From: Neisseria sicca
Lineage (GTDB): Bacteria; Pseudomonadota; Gammaproteobacteria; Burkholderiales; Neisseriaceae
Direction: 5' to 3'
Length of the DNA stretch: 64,000 bases
NCBI RefSeq assembly: GCF_003044565.1
Contig: NZ_POXG01000010.1
Span: 26,171 to 90,170, forward strand
Part shown: positions 1 to 8,939 of the stretch, piece by piece
How the letters are laid out: each line of letters begins with the position of its first letter
Numbering within the stretch: the stretch's first letter is position 1
Notes under the pieces: generated by a model
The model's database searches: none
Told to the model about the DNA's origin: nothing
The model's input: only the letters and a program-made list of their open reading frames with translations
Position numbers and translations under genes: made by a program

Positions 1-308
1 ACTTCGGCGGAAAAGATGTGTTCGCGGTTTTCGAACACGCCTTTGGGATAGCGGTGCCGCCAGTGGTGGTAGATTTCGTAAACCGTGCTGTCGTGCCAGT
101 TGCAGAGCTGCCCGTCCGCAAGGCGGATGCCGGTTTCCTCCCAAACTTCGCGTTTGGCGGTTTCCTCTATGGTTTCGTCCGGCTCAATGCTGCCGGTTAC
201 CGACTGCCAAAAACCTGGCGGCGAAGTGCGTTCGATTAAAAGGATATGGCCGTCGGCATCATGCAGGACAATCAACGCGGACACGGGATACTTCAAGGGC
301 TTTGCCAT
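1..308 (-). CDS. nudB: Dihydroneopterin triphosphate pyrophosphatase NudB, 3' end cut by window edge
   Basis: This Nudix hydrolase is expected to remove pyrophosphate from dihydroneopterin triphosphate in folate synthesis, and also to act on dATP. The first about 100 residues are visible, starting MAKPLKYPVSALIVLHDADG. The full Nudix box lies near residues 43-65: G-x5-E-x7-REVWEETGI. The stop codon lies beyond position 1. Its ATG (306-308) overlaps the TGA of the upstream mechanosensitive channel gene by one base, so the two are probably translationally coupled. NudB is favoured over other Nudix enzymes from the overall N-terminal pattern. The subfamily is an inference, while the Nudix fold is clear. 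Confidence 0.8.
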   Translation of the reverse strand, partial: MAKPLKYPVSALIVLHDADGHILLIERTSPPGFWQSVTGSIEPDETIEETAKREVWEETGIRLADGQLCNWHDSTVYEIYHHWRHRYPKGVFENREHIFSAE

Positions 309-1687
309 CAATCGTCTCCGCCGGAATCCATCGCAGGATCGGATTTGGTATCGCTGCGCGCCTGCATTCCCGCCTTAATCATGGCGATGCTGCTCGGTGC
401 CTGACTTTCGTTCAAGATGCGGACTTCGCGCTGCGGATAAGGGAACTCGATGCCGTGTTCGTTAAACTGCCGCCAAATATCCAGAAAAATCGCCGATTGC
501 AGCGCGGCAAAACCGTTTTCCGGGTCTTTCACCCAATAAGTCGCGCGCAAATCGATACCGTTGTCGCCGAAGTTGGTGACTACCGCCAAAGGTGCGGGAT
601 TGTTGGAAACACGCGGCTGCGCGGCGGCTGCGCTTTTGATGATGTCCAGCGCCTTAATCAAATCGGAATGATAGGCAACCTGTATATTGAACGCCTGCTG
701 CAATTCGCGGCTGGTGTAGGATTCGTTGACCACCATCGAGGTAACGAACGTCTCGTTCGGAATCAGCGCCTCCGTACCGTTGGCATTGCGCAGCACGACG
801 AAACGCGAGGTGATTTTGGTGACATAACCGGTAAAGTTGTTGACCGTCAGGCGGTCATTCATGCGGATGGAGCGGTCGCCTAAAATGATAAAACCGGAAA
901 TATAGTTGCTCGCCACTTTTTGCAGGCCGAAACCGATACCGACACCCAACGCACCGCCGAACACCGACAATACCGTCAAATCAATCCCCACCAGCGGCAA
1001 CGCAATCAATACCGCCAACACCATCATCACCGTTTTGACGACTTTGGACAAAATCATGCTCAGATTGGTATCCAAGCTACTCTTCTCCAAATGTCCGCCG
1101 ATAACTCGAGCCAGCCATGACGCGCCTATCATCAGGAGGCCGACCCACAAAATCCCGTTCAGAATCGTCAGCAGGCTGAGCCTGCCCGAACCAACCGAGA
1201 AACTGATGCCGTCCAGTACCTCCAAAATCTTATCGTCCAAACCCGACAGCCAAAGCACGAACCCTATCCACAAAACCATAGACACCGCCCGCTCCAGCCA
1301 GTCGGTCAGTTTGTTTTGCGGCAAAGCGGCATGAACGACCGCCACGCTGACCCGAATCAAAATCATCCAGCGCGCCGCCAAAATCAGCAGATGCAGCCAT
1401 ACCGCGCGAAATTCCGTCAGATTACAGACAAACAAAGCCGCCGCGCCGAAAATCATCATCAGCACCGGCCACAAAATCCTTCTGCCGATATGCCGCAAAA
1501 GCGCGAAGCTGCCGTGTTCTGAGAAGAAATAACGGTCGTTGAGGCGGTTTGACAGCCAAAACGCCGCCACCATCAGCATCAAGACACCGACCAGCTCTAT
1601 CCAGCCCGAAACCTGTCCGAAGTTGCGCTCCACCAAGCTCGATGTAAACGCCTGACGCGCAAACAAATCATGCAAAATACTGTCCAT
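308..1687 (-). CDS. MscS-family mechanosensitive ion channel
   Basis: The product is 459 residues, longer than classical MscS (about 286). Five to six hydrophobic helices precede the conserved pore and beta-domain region. The MscS signature is visible at about residues 240-310: a Gly/Ala-rich pore helix (GGALGVGIGFGLQKVASNYISG) and the following motif around ILGDRSIRMNDRLTV. It should sit in the inner membrane and release solutes on hypo-osmotic shock. It is upstream of and overlaps nudB. The C-terminal tail (TKSDPAMDSGGDD) is polar and probably disordered. The extra N-terminal helices place it with medium-length MscS paralogues. Confidence 0.88.
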   Translation of the reverse strand: MDSILHDLFARQAFTSSLVERNFGQVSGWIELVGVLMLMVAAFWLSNRLNDRYFFSEHGSFALLRHIGRRILWPVLMMIFGAAALFVCNLTEFRAVWLHLLILAARWMILIRVSVAVVHAALPQNKLTDWLERAVSMVLWIGFVLWLSGLDDKILEVLDGISFSVGSGRLSLLTILNGILWVGLLMIGASWLARVIGGHLEKSSLDTNLSMILSKVVKTVMMVLAVLIALPLVGIDLTVLSVFGGALGVGIGFGLQKVASNYISGFIILGDRSIRMNDRLTVNNFTGYVTKITSRFVVLRNANGTEALIPNETFVTSMVVNESYTSRELQQAFNIQVAYHSDLIKALDIIKSAAAAQPRVSNNPAPLAVVTNFGDNGIDLRATYWVKDPENGFAALQSAIFLDIWRQFNEHGIEFPYPQREVRILNESQAPSSIAMIKAGMQARSDTKSDPAMDSGGDD

Positions 1688-1933
1688 CCGCCCTGTTTTT
1701 TATTAAAAATCAAAGCTGAGATTATATAGTAGCCATTAAATTCCGCCACATCCATTTACCCCCGAGGTCGTCTGAAAAACATCGCGGCTTCCAATCAAGT
1801 ATGAACCATTCCGCAGCCCTACCCTCCCTGACACCAAACAAATTCAAAGCCGCTTCAAGCAGATAGCCGAAACCGTCCGGCTTTACCCTTGCCAAAGCCG
1901 TGCAAGAAAACTATAATCCCAAACTTCTCGAGT

Positions 1934-2010
1934 CGGAGTGTGGCGCAGTCTGGTAGCGCACTTGCATGGGGTGCAAGGGGTCGAAGGTTCGAATCCTTTC
2001 ACTCCGACCA
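1934..2010 (+). tRNA. tRNA-Pro (anticodon GGG)
   Basis: The 77-nt cloverleaf has acceptor arms CGGAGTG/CACTCCG and an encoded ACCA end. The D arm (GCGCAGTCTGGTAGCGC) and T arm (GGTTCGAATCC) are clear. The anticodon loop ATGGGGT, between stems CTTGC and GCAAG, gives anticodon GGG. A strong intrinsic terminator follows directly. Confidence 0.95.
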
Positions 2011-2018
2011 AAAATTCA

Positions 2019-2053
2019 ACAGCCCGGTCATTTTTGACCGGGCTGTTTTTTTT
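2019..2053 (+). terminator. Intrinsic terminator of tRNA-Pro
   Basis: A 12-bp GC-rich stem (ACAGCCCGGTCA with its complement) and a short T loop are followed by a run of eight T residues. It lies 9 nt after the tRNA. Confidence 0.92.
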
Positions 2054-2096
2054 GCCTTTGACTGTCTCAAATCTTATATCTCAAGCGTTTCAATCA

Positions 2097-2143
2097 AAAG
2101 GTCGTCTGAAAACCTCAAATCAAGGTTTTCAGACGACCTTTTG
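2097..2143. terminator. Inverted DUS pair acting as terminator
   Basis: AAAGGTCGTCTGAAAACC and its complement are separated by about 8 nt and followed by T residues. This is the usual Neisseria arrangement of two uptake sequences as a bidirectional terminator. It serves gpmA on the minus strand. Confidence 0.85.
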
Positions 2144-2159
2144 CCTTATCCGTAAAAGC

Positions 2160-2843
2160 TTACAGATAGAATTTTTCAACCACTTTCAAATTGTCGTCCA
2201 ATTTGTACACCAGCGGCTGACCGGTCGGGATTTCCAAGCCCATGATGTCTTCGTCGGAAATGCCTTCGATGTGTTTGGCCAATGCGCGCAGGGAGTTGCC
2301 GTGGGCGGCGACCAAGACGCGTTTGCCGCTCAGAAGCGCGGGGGCGATTTGGTCTTCCCAGAACGGCAATACGCGCTCCAAAGTAACTTTCAGGTTTTCG
2401 CCATCGGGGATAACATCGGCGGGCAGGTTGGCATAGCGACGGTCGTTGTGCGCGGAGAACGGGTCTTTCGGATCGAGCAGCGGCGGCAGGGTGTCGTAGC
2501 TGCGGCGCCAGATGTGGACTTGCTCGTCGCCGTATTTTTCGGCGGTTTGTTTTTTATCCAAACCTTGCAGTTGGCCGTAGTGGCGTTCGTTCAGCCTCCA
2601 GCTTTTGATTTGCGGCACGAACAGTTGGTCGGATTCTTCCAAAACGATGTTGCAGGTTTTAATCGCACGGGTCAGGACGGAAGTGAAGGCGATGTCGAAC
2701 TCGTAGCCTTTTTCCTTCAGTTTTTTACCGGCGGCGGCGGCTTCGGCAAGCCCCTGCTCGCTCAGTTTCACGTCGCGCCAGCCTGTAAACAGGTTTTTCG
2801 CGTTCCATTCGCTTTGTCCGTGGCGGATAAATACCAATTCCAT
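2160..2843 (-). CDS. gpmA: 2,3-bisphosphoglycerate-dependent phosphoglycerate mutase
   Basis: This cytoplasmic glycolytic enzyme interconverts 3- and 2-phosphoglycerate. At 227 residues it has the usual length for the family. The phosphohistidine motif [10 protein letters not shown] is at residues 5-14 and the second catalytic histidine is in [11 protein letters not shown] near residue 180. [14 protein letters not shown] and RRSYDTLPP are also typical of GpmA. It appears monocistronic and is bounded on both sides by uptake-sequence hairpins. Confidence 0.97.
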   Translation of the reverse strand: MELVFIRHGQSEWNAKNLFTGWRDVKLSEQGLAEAAAAGKKLKEKGYEFDIAFTSVLTRAIKTCNIVLEESDQLFVPQIKSWRLNERHYGQLQGLDKKQTAEKYGDEQVHIWRRSYDTLPPLLDPKDPFSAHNDRRYANLPADVIPDGENLKVTLERVLPFWEDQIAPALLSGKRVLVAAHGNSLRALAKHIEGISDEDIMGLEIPTGQPLVYKLDDNLKVVEKFYL

Positions 2844-3008
2844 GTCGTATGCTCCAATTTGAGGTCGGTAGAAGGGGCTATTTATAACACATTTCGGCTG
2901 CTTCTGCAGTCGGGGCGGGGCAATGCTTGTTCTTCATCAAGACTTGTCCGCCATATTACTTTGCCGTTCATTCCCCTACCTTTGCAATCGTAATGTTTCC
3001 AAACAAAT

Positions 3009-3055
3009 TAAAGGTCGTCTGAAAATCCTGTTTCAAGTTTTCAGACGACCTTTTT
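3009..3055. terminator. Inverted DUS pair, terminator of the fumarase gene
   Basis: AAGGTCGTCTGAAAA and its complement form a hairpin with a poly-T tail, about 20 nt after the fumarase stop on the minus strand. It can also stop transcription from the other side. Confidence 0.85.
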
Positions 3056-3073
3056 CAACCTGGCATCAAGGCA

Positions 3074-4597
3074 TTAGGACTCGACGGGGATGATGCCGAT
3101 TTTTGCCTGCCATTTGCGCGGGGCGGTGGCGTGGATGGACTCGCCTTTGCTGTCCACGGCAACGGTTACGGGCATGTCTTTGACTTCAAACTCGTAAACT
3201 GCCTCCATGCCCAATTCGGGGAACGCCAAGACTTTGGAGGATTTGATGGCTTTTGCCACGAGGTATGCCGCGCCGCCGACTGCCATGAGGTACACGGCTT
3301 TGTTGTCTGCGATGGCTTCGCAGGTGGCTGCGCCGCGCTCGGATTTGCCGATCATGCCCAAGAGGCCGGTTTGTTCGAGCATTTGGCGGGTGAATTTGTC
3401 CATACGGGTGGCAGTGGTCGGACCTGCGGGACCGACGACTTCGTCGCCGACAGGATCGACGGGGCCGACATAGTAAATCAGGCGGTTTGTGAAATCGACG
3501 GGCAACTCTTCGCCTTTGTCGAGCATATCAACGAGGCGTTTGTGCGCGGCATCGCGGCCGGTAAGGATTTTGCCGTTCAGCAGCAATACGTCGCCGGTTT
3601 TCCAGCTGGCAACTTCTTCTTTGGTCAGTTTATCGACATCGATGCGTTTGCCGTTGTCGGGGCTGTAAGTCAAATCGGGCCAGTCTTCAACGCGCGGCGG
3701 GGTCAGTTCGACCGGGCCTGAGCCGTCCAATTCGAATTCGACGTGGCGGGTGGCGGCGCAGTTCGGAATCATGGCAATCGGTTTGGAAGCGGCATGGGTC
3801 GGGTAATCGAGGATTTTGACGTCCAATACGGTGGTCAGTCCGCCCAAACCTTGTGCACCGATGCCCAACGCGTTGACTTTTTCAAAGAGTTCGAGGCGCA
3901 GGGCTTCGGTGGTGGACAATTCTGCGCCGGACGCGGCTTTTTCCTGCAATTCTTGAATATCGATGTGGCTCATCAGGGATTCTTTTGCCATCAGTACGGC
4001 TTTTTCAGGCGTACCGCCGATACCGATGCCCAAGATGCCGGGAGGACACCAGCCCGCGCCCATGGTCGGGATGGTTTTCAATACCCAATCGACGATGTTG
4101 TCGGACGGATTGAGCATGGCGAGTTTGGATTTGTTTTCCGAGCCGCCGCCTTTTGCCGCGCAGGTTACTTCGACTTTATCACCCGGCACGATGCTCATGT
4201 GGATGACGGCGGGGGTGTTGTCTTTGGTGTTTTGGCGTTTGCCGGCAGGGTCGGCGAGGACGGAAGCGCGCAGGGTGTTGCCTTCCCAAGTGTAGGCGCG
4301 GCGTACGCCTTCGTTAACCATCTCTTCCACGCTCATGTCCGCATCCCATTGGACGTTCATGCCGACTTTGAGGAAAACGGTTGCGATACCGGTATCTTGA
4401 CAGATGGGTCGGTTGTTTTCCGCACACATGCGGCTGTTGACCAAAATCTGCGTCATCGCGTCTTTGGCGGCGGGATTTTCTTCCTTCTGCCACGCCTTAT
4501 AGAGTGCGTCGATGTAGTCTTTCGGATGGTAATAGCTGATGAATTGGAAGGCATCGCAGATACTTTGGATAAAGTCTTCTTGCTTGATGACGGTCAT
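3074..4597 (-). CDS. Class I (iron-sulfur) fumarate hydratase
   Basis: This 507-residue enzyme interconverts malate and fumarate using an oxygen-labile [4Fe-4S] cluster. N-terminal class I features include RMCAENNRPICQDTGIATVFLK (about 57-78) and CAAKGGGSENKSKLAMLNP (about 146-164). The C-terminal fumarase beta domain includes LLLNGKILTGRDAAHKR and YYVGPVDPVGDEVVGPAGPTTATRMD. The gene is transcribed away from the NADH:fumarate-reductase-like operon at 5423, with an 825-bp spacer. An FNR-like box (4727-4740) lies about 130 bp upstream of its start. Its likely role here is supplying fumarate from malate under low oxygen as well as acting in the TCA cycle. Whether to call it fumA or fumB is not decidable. 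Confidence 0.93.
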   Translation of the reverse strand: MTVIKQEDFIQSICDAFQFISYYHPKDYIDALYKAWQKEENPAAKDAMTQILVNSRMCAENNRPICQDTGIATVFLKVGMNVQWDADMSVEEMVNEGVRRAYTWEGNTLRASVLADPAGKRQNTKDNTPAVIHMSIVPGDKVEVTCAAKGGGSENKSKLAMLNPSDNIVDWVLKTIPTMGAGWCPPGILGIGIGGTPEKAVLMAKESLMSHIDIQELQEKAASGAELSTTEALRLELFEKVNALGIGAQGLGGLTTVLDVKILDYPTHAASKPIAMIPNCAATRHVEFELDGSGPVELTPPRVEDWPDLTYSPDNGKRIDVDKLTKEEVASWKTGDVLLLNGKILTGRDAAHKRLVDMLDKGEELPVDFTNRLIYYVGPVDPVGDEVVGPAGPTTATRMDKFTRQMLEQTGLLGMIGKSERGAATCEAIADNKAVYLMAVGGAAYLVAKAIKSSKVLAFPELGMEAVYEFEVKDMPVTVAVDSKGESIHATAPRKWQAKIGIIPVES

Positions 4598-4726
4598 GAT
4601 TGTGTTCCTTTTCTCATGGTAGGGAGGGTTTGTTCACTTTTTATAGATGTCGTTTTTCAGACGACCTTAATCGGTGTAATAGTGCTGTCAATCGATATGA
4701 GGCGACAATATGATTTTTATAATCCA

Positions 4727-4740
4727 TTGATTTTCATAAA
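4727..4740. promoter_or_regulatory. Candidate FNR box upstream of fumarase
   Basis: TTGAT TTTC ATAAA differs from the FNR consensus TTGAT-N4-ATCAA at one base. Its centre is about 136 bp before the fumarase ATG, compatible with activation of a start near 4690. It was found by eye only. Confidence 0.4.
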
Positions 4741-4994
4741 ACTTAATAACCTATCATTCCACTCGGATGATGATAACGGATATTGTCGGCAATATTTACC
4801 GGAAGAAATAAAACTACAATTAATCTGTCTACTCAAATTCCAAAGGATCGTCTGAAAAGACTGGATTCACCGCCGCAATGAACCTTACTAATAACATGAA
4901 TTTAAGAAGAAAAAATTACTTTTCAGACGACCTGTCTTTCTTTTTTCAACCATACACAAATGTAAAAGCCGTGTCATTCTACCTATGATGATTT

Positions 4995-5008
4995 TTGATG
5001 GAAGTCAA
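4995..5008. promoter_or_regulatory. Candidate FNR box in the divergent spacer
   Basis: TTGAT GGAA GTCAA matches the FNR consensus TTGAT-N4-ATCAA in nine of ten defined positions. It is about 400 bp from either start codon, so a direct role needs a long leader or a distal promoter. Confidence 0.42.
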
Positions 5009-5422
5009 ACTTAGCTACTTTTCTGAAATTTTATAACACCATTTGCATTTACTTACACTTAACAAATTTATTCAATAAATACATAGATATATACTTTTAT
5101 ATCAAACACTTAATAATGATATTTACTCGTATTTCAAAACGGTTTTTAGCAGTTATTCCTTTATCGTAAGTTTATTTTATCTTACAAAATAACAAGATGA
5201 CACAAAGGTCGTCTGAAAACCGCTGTTTTTTGTTCACAATCCGCTCCTACCCTGCCTTTAAGACTCCGCCATCATCAAAAAATCTAAATTCTGATACACT
5301 AACAAAAGACAGTCAGACATTGATTTATAAGATGTTTCCTGAAAAATATACGCAACTCTAAAAAATTTGTAATAAAAATACACACATCCGATTTCCCCTA
5401 TCTCATTCCACAGGACACTACC

Positions 5423-6061
5423 ATGAGTGAAAACTTGTTAACCCTGACCATAGACGGCCACGAGGTCAAAGCCTCCGCCGACTCGTCAATCATTCAGGCC
5501 TATGCCCGTTCCGGCAGCGCGATTACCGCCAACGTCGGCTGCATGGGGCAAGGCGTGTGCGGTTCCTGCCGCTGCATGATACGCAAGGAAGGCGAGCGCG
5601 AGGTAACGACTGCGTTGGCGTGTGAAACCAAAGTCGAAGAAGGGATGCAGGTCAGCTTCTTGGACTACTTCATTCCCGAGCATATCCAATATTACGACGT
5701 GAGCGAGGTCGGCGACGGCTGGAACTGGCTGGACGACACCGCCAAAGCTTTCCCCGAAGCGCAACACTGCCGTCATTGCGGCGGCTGCAACCGTGCCTGC
5801 CCCAAAGGCTTGGAAGTGGAAAACGGCGTAGCGCAAGTGGTATCGGGCGATTTCGGCGCGGCTGCGTTGACGTTTGACCAATGCGTGATGTGCAACCTCT
5901 GCACCCTTTCCTGCCCGGAACACATCCGTCCGAACCACTTAGGCTTGTTCGCCCGCCGTATGAAAGCGGCGCGCACGCTGCGTCCGGTGGATTTGATGCG
6001 CCGCCTGCGCGAAATCGACAGCGGCAAAATGAAAGTCGAATTTGAAGAGGAGGCAATGTGA
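5423..6061 (+). CDS. Ferredoxin-like electron-transfer subunit (2Fe-2S plus two 4Fe-4S) of putative NADH:fumarate reductase
   Basis: The 212-residue product has an N-terminal 2Fe-2S ferredoxin domain with ligands C40-x5-C46-x2-C49-x17-C67. It also has two classical 4Fe-4S motifs, C116-x2-C119-x2-C122-x3-CP and C154-x2-C157-x2-C160-x3-CP. This is more compact than an SdhB/FrdB subunit and has no 3Fe-4S motif. No signal peptide or membrane segment is present, so it should be cytoplasmic. It is the first gene of a tight operon: its TGA overlaps the next ATG (TGATG). I infer that it wires electrons from the NuoF-like subunit to the flavoprotein. Confidence 0.85.
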   Translation: MSENLLTLTIDGHEVKASADSSIIQAYARSGSAITANVGCMGQGVCGSCRCMIRKEGEREVTTALACETKVEEGMQVSFLDYFIPEHIQYYDVSEVGDGWNWLDDTAKAFPEAQHCRHCGGCNRACPKGLEVENGVAQVVSGDFGAAALTFDQCVMCNLCTLSCPEHIRPNHLGLFARRMKAARTLRPVDLMRRLREIDSGKMKVEFEEEAM

Positions 6062-7689
6062 TGGCGAACGAAATCCAAGGCATAGACTATGAAACCGCCC
6101 TTGCCAACCTGCGCGCTTCCTCATTGGAACTGCGCGGCGACCTGCCGGAAAAAAACGAATTGTTGAGCCAGTTTCACCCTGACTATCAGGCAAATGCGCG
6201 CGTCAAACTGCCCATCGGTCCGAACACGGGCGATTACTGCCATCCTGATTTGGCGAAACTGCTGATCAGTCATCCGCTGATTGACGACTATGATTTGTCG
6301 GGCGCGGAACACTTAAACACCGACGTACTGGTTATCGGCGGCGGCGGTGCGGGCGCGGCGGCGGCGTTGTCTGCGACCGAAGCAGGCGCGCGCGTGATTA
6401 TGGCGAACAAGCTGCGTATCGGCGACAGCAATACCGTGATGGCCGAAGGCGGCATTCAGGCTGCTGTCGGCGCAGAAGACAGCTTACAGCAGCACTTTGA
6501 CGACACCATTAAAGGCGGCCACAACGCAGGCAAAAAAGAATTGGTGGCGCAAATGGTTACCGACGCGCCGTCCGCCATCCGCTGGCTGATCGGCTTGGGC
6601 ATGACTTTCGACCTTGCCAAAGGCGCGGATAGCAACGGCATGTTGAGCCGCAAACGTGCAGGCGGTACGACCGTGCCGCGCATCCTAAGTTACCGCGACT
6701 TTACCGGCCTCGAAATGATGCGCGTACTGCGCGAGGCGGTCGAACTTGACGAAAACATCACCCAACTCAACCGCCATCCCGCCATCGAATTATTGTCGGA
6801 CGAACACGGCCGCTGCGTCGGCGCGATTTTGTACGATTTGGAAAAACGCTCTTTGGTATTGGTTCACGCCAAAGCCGTGGTATTGGCAACCGGCGGCAGC
6901 GGACGGCTGCATTTGCAGGGTTTCGCCACTTCCAACCACTACGGCGCAACAGCCGACGGTTTGGTGATGGCATACCGCATCGGCGCGAAACTGCGCGACA
7001 TCGATTCCTTCCAATACCATCCGACCGGCGTCGCCCATCCGCCGCACTTGGCGGGCGCGCTGATTTCCGAAGCCGTGCGTTCCGCAGGCACCAAACTGGT
7101 CAACGGCTTGGGCGAACGTTTCGTTGACGAATTGCAGCCGCGCGACGTCGTTGCCGCCGCCATTTTGCGCGAGTGCCGCGAAGGTCGCGGCGTAGTGCGC
7201 GACGGACAGGTCGGTGTGTTCCTCGACACCCCGCGCCTGATTGAAAACGATCCTGATGTGTTGAACCGTCTGGTTACGCTCGGCCACGTCGCCCACAAAT
7301 GCGGCATCGACCCCGCCGTCGAACCCGTGATGATCCATCCGACCCTGCACTACCAAAACGGCGGCGTCGAAATCAACGGCGACGGCGCGACCTGCGTCGA
7401 AGGTCTCTATTGCGCCGGTGAAGTAACCGGCGGCATCCATGGCCGAAACCGCCTGATGGGCAACGCGCTTCTGGACATCATCAGCTTCGGCCGCCGCGCG
7501 GGTAAAGCCGCCGCCAGTTGCGGCCTGCCGCTGAAAAAAGTGCGCGGCGGTGTCGGACACGTCCACGATCTGCAACGCGAAATGACCCGCGCCGGACTGA
7601 CCAGCGACATCAAAGCCCCCGTTTTATATCCCGACTACGGCAAATTCGATTTGCGCGAACACGCCGGTTTGCAGGAGCAACAATCATGA
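6061..7689 (+). CDS. Fumarate-reductase-type flavoprotein (FrdA/SdhA/NadB superfamily)
   Basis: The 542-residue product has an extra segment of about 80 residues before the FAD-binding motif VLVIGGGGAGAAAA (90-102). The superfamily's dicarboxylate site is complete: H320 in QYHPTG, R361 in PRDVV, H430 in HYQNGG and R464 in HGRNRL. The histidine that binds FAD covalently in SdhA/FrdA is Asn here (SNTVMAEGG, N124), so FAD is probably non-covalent. That favours fumarate reduction over succinate oxidation. No membrane-anchor genes are nearby. The ATG at 6061 is preferred over the GTG three bases earlier because it follows GAGGAGG and overlaps the preceding stop. An L-aspartate oxidase is less likely because NadB works without such partners. 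Confidence 0.85.
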   Translation: MANEIQGIDYETALANLRASSLELRGDLPEKNELLSQFHPDYQANARVKLPIGPNTGDYCHPDLAKLLISHPLIDDYDLSGAEHLNTDVLVIGGGGAGAAAALSATEAGARVIMANKLRIGDSNTVMAEGGIQAAVGAEDSLQQHFDDTIKGGHNAGKKELVAQMVTDAPSAIRWLIGLGMTFDLAKGADSNGMLSRKRAGGTTVPRILSYRDFTGLEMMRVLREAVELDENITQLNRHPAIELLSDEHGRCVGAILYDLEKRSLVLVHAKAVVLATGGSGRLHLQGFATSNHYGATADGLVMAYRIGAKLRDIDSFQYHPTGVAHPPHLAGALISEAVRSAGTKLVNGLGERFVDELQPRDVVAAAILRECREGRGVVRDGQVGVFLDTPRLIENDPDVLNRLVTLGHVAHKCGIDPAVEPVMIHPTLHYQNGGVEINGDGATCVEGLYCAGEVTGGIHGRNRLMGNALLDIISFGRRAGKAAASCGLPLKKVRGGVGHVHDLQREMTRAGLTSDIKAPVLYPDYGKFDLREHAGLQEQQS

Positions 7690-8939
7690 ACCAAGCCAAT
7701 CAAAACTTACTGCACCCGTCCCGCCAAGTCGGCGCGGATTTGGCCGCGTGGCGCAAAGTCGGCGGCGGCGAAGGCCTGCTGGCGGCGCTTGCCGATCCTC
7801 AAAGCATCGTTTCCAAGCTGCAAGACGCCAACCTCTGCGGCATGGGCGGCGCAGGTTTCCCGACCTGGCGCAAATGGGAGGCGGCCGTCGCAGCCCAAAG
7901 CAAACACGGCGACAAATACGTCGTCTGTAATGCCAACGAAGACGAACCGGGTACGTTCAAAGACCGCGTGTTGCTGGCGAAAACGCCGCACCAAGTTATC
8001 GAAGGCGTACTGATTGCCGCCGTCGCCTGCCGCGCCAACAAAGCGATTATGTATGTCAACCCGCACCAGACCGAATCCGTCGCCTCCATCGTGCCCGCCA
8101 TCGAGCAGTGGAAAAAAAGCGATTTGTTCATCCGCATCGAAAACTATCTGGGCAAACCTTTAGACCTGAAATTGGTCGAAACTTCAGGCCGCTACATCGG
8201 CGGCGAAGAAACCGCCGTGATTTCATGGTTGGAAGGCGGTTTCCCGTTCCCACGCCGCAAGCCGCCTTTCCCTGCCGAAAGCGGCGTAGCAGGCGAGCCG
8301 ACCTTAATCAACAACACCGAAACCTTCGCCAACATCCCGCAAATCCTTGCCAAAGGCGCGGAATGGTACAAATCGCTGGGTCTGGGCGATGCTGCAGGCA
8401 CGAAACTCTACTCGCTCTCCGGCGACGTATTGAATCCGGGTCTGTACGAACTGCCGATGGGTACGACCCTGCAATCGCTGATTTTCGACCACGGCGGCGG
8501 TATGCTCGAAGGGCGCACGTTTAAAGCCGTCTTCACCGGCGGTCCGTCAAACACGCTCCTGACCGTAAAAGATTTGGACGTGCCTTTGGACTTCATGTCC
8601 GTGCGCGAACGCAAATCCAGCCTCGGCACGGGCGCGATGATTGTGATTTCCGAAGGCACCAGCGTCGTGCGCAAAGTGGCTGAGTATGTGGAATTCTTTG
8701 CGTCCAACTCATGCGGACAATGCCCGCCGTGCAAAGGCGGTACGTTCCAACTCTCACGCCTGCTCAACCGCGTAGATACCGGCATCGGCACTTCAGACGA
8801 CCTCCGCGCCCTGCAAAGCCTGTGCCAACTGCTGCCCCGAAGCGGTCGCTGCGGCCTGATTGACGGCGCAGTTACCGTGCTGCAAAGCTCACTGCGCACC
8901 TTCCCCGAAGAGTACGGACTGCCGGCGGAGCAGGATTAA
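7686..8939 (+). CDS. NuoF-like NADH-binding FMN/Fe-S subunit
   Basis: The 417-residue product resembles the complex I 51-kDa (NuoF) subunit. It has the NADH/FMN fold motif GMGGAGFPTWRKW (52-64), CNANEDEPGTFKDR (81-94) and YIGGEETAVISWLEG (170-184). The C-terminal 4Fe-4S site is SCGQCPPC (342-349) with a fourth Cys near 389. The ATG at 7686 overlaps the previous stop (ATGA), so a longer upstream frame is a shadow. No other nuo genes are nearby. The subunit therefore most likely oxidises NADH for the flavoprotein through the Fe-S protein at 5423. TSDDLR in the C-terminal part is encoded by an in-frame uptake sequence. Confidence 0.87.
   Translation: MNQANQNLLHPSRQVGADLAAWRKVGGGEGLLAALADPQSIVSKLQDANLCGMGGAGFPTWRKWEAAVAAQSKHGDKYVVCNANEDEPGTFKDRVLLAKTPHQVIEGVLIAAVACRANKAIMYVNPHQTESVASIVPAIEQWKKSDLFIRIENYLGKPLDLKLVETSGRYIGGEETAVISWLEGGFPFPRRKPPFPAESGVAGEPTLINNTETFANIPQILAKGAEWYKSLGLGDAAGTKLYSLSGDVLNPGLYELPMGTTLQSLIFDHGGGMLEGRTFKAVFTGGPSNTLLTVKDLDVPLDFMSVRERKSSLGTGAMIVISEGTSVVRKVAEYVEFFASNSCGQCPPCKGGTFQLSRLLNRVDTGIGTSDDLRALQSLCQLLPRSGRCGLIDGAVTVLQSSLRTFPEEYGLPAEQD

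Larger units (their letters stand above)
4598..5422. promoter_or_regulatory. Long AT-rich divergent regulatory region between fumarase and the reductase operon
   Basis: This 825-bp gap has no credible ORF. It carries uptake sequences at about 4655, 4848, 4919 and 5204 and two FNR-like palindromes, listed separately. A very AT-rich tract runs from about 5030 to 5200. The nearest promoter-like sequence for the plus-strand operon is in the AT-rich stretch 5340-5395. No transcription start could be assigned. Confidence 0.6.

Noticed and set aside
1938..2993. 351-residue frame across tRNA-Pro and antisense to gpmA
   Set aside because: It crosses a tRNA, a terminator and a DUS hairpin and lacks any conserved motif.
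7518..7685. Longer N-terminus for the NuoF-like protein
   Set aside because: The extra 56 residues overlap the end of the flavoprotein gene. The ATG at 7686 overlaps the preceding stop and begins the conserved domain.
5423..8939. Operon as succinate dehydrogenase or as L-aspartate oxidase
   Set aside because: There are no membrane-anchor subunits and the covalent FAD histidine is absent, against SDH. NadB works alone, without ferredoxin-like and NuoF-like partners, and no nadA/nadC is adjacent.
5423..8939. Remnant of a complex I (nuo) operon
   Set aside because: Only a NuoF-like gene is present and it is joined by overlapping codons to a flavoprotein that does not belong to complex I.
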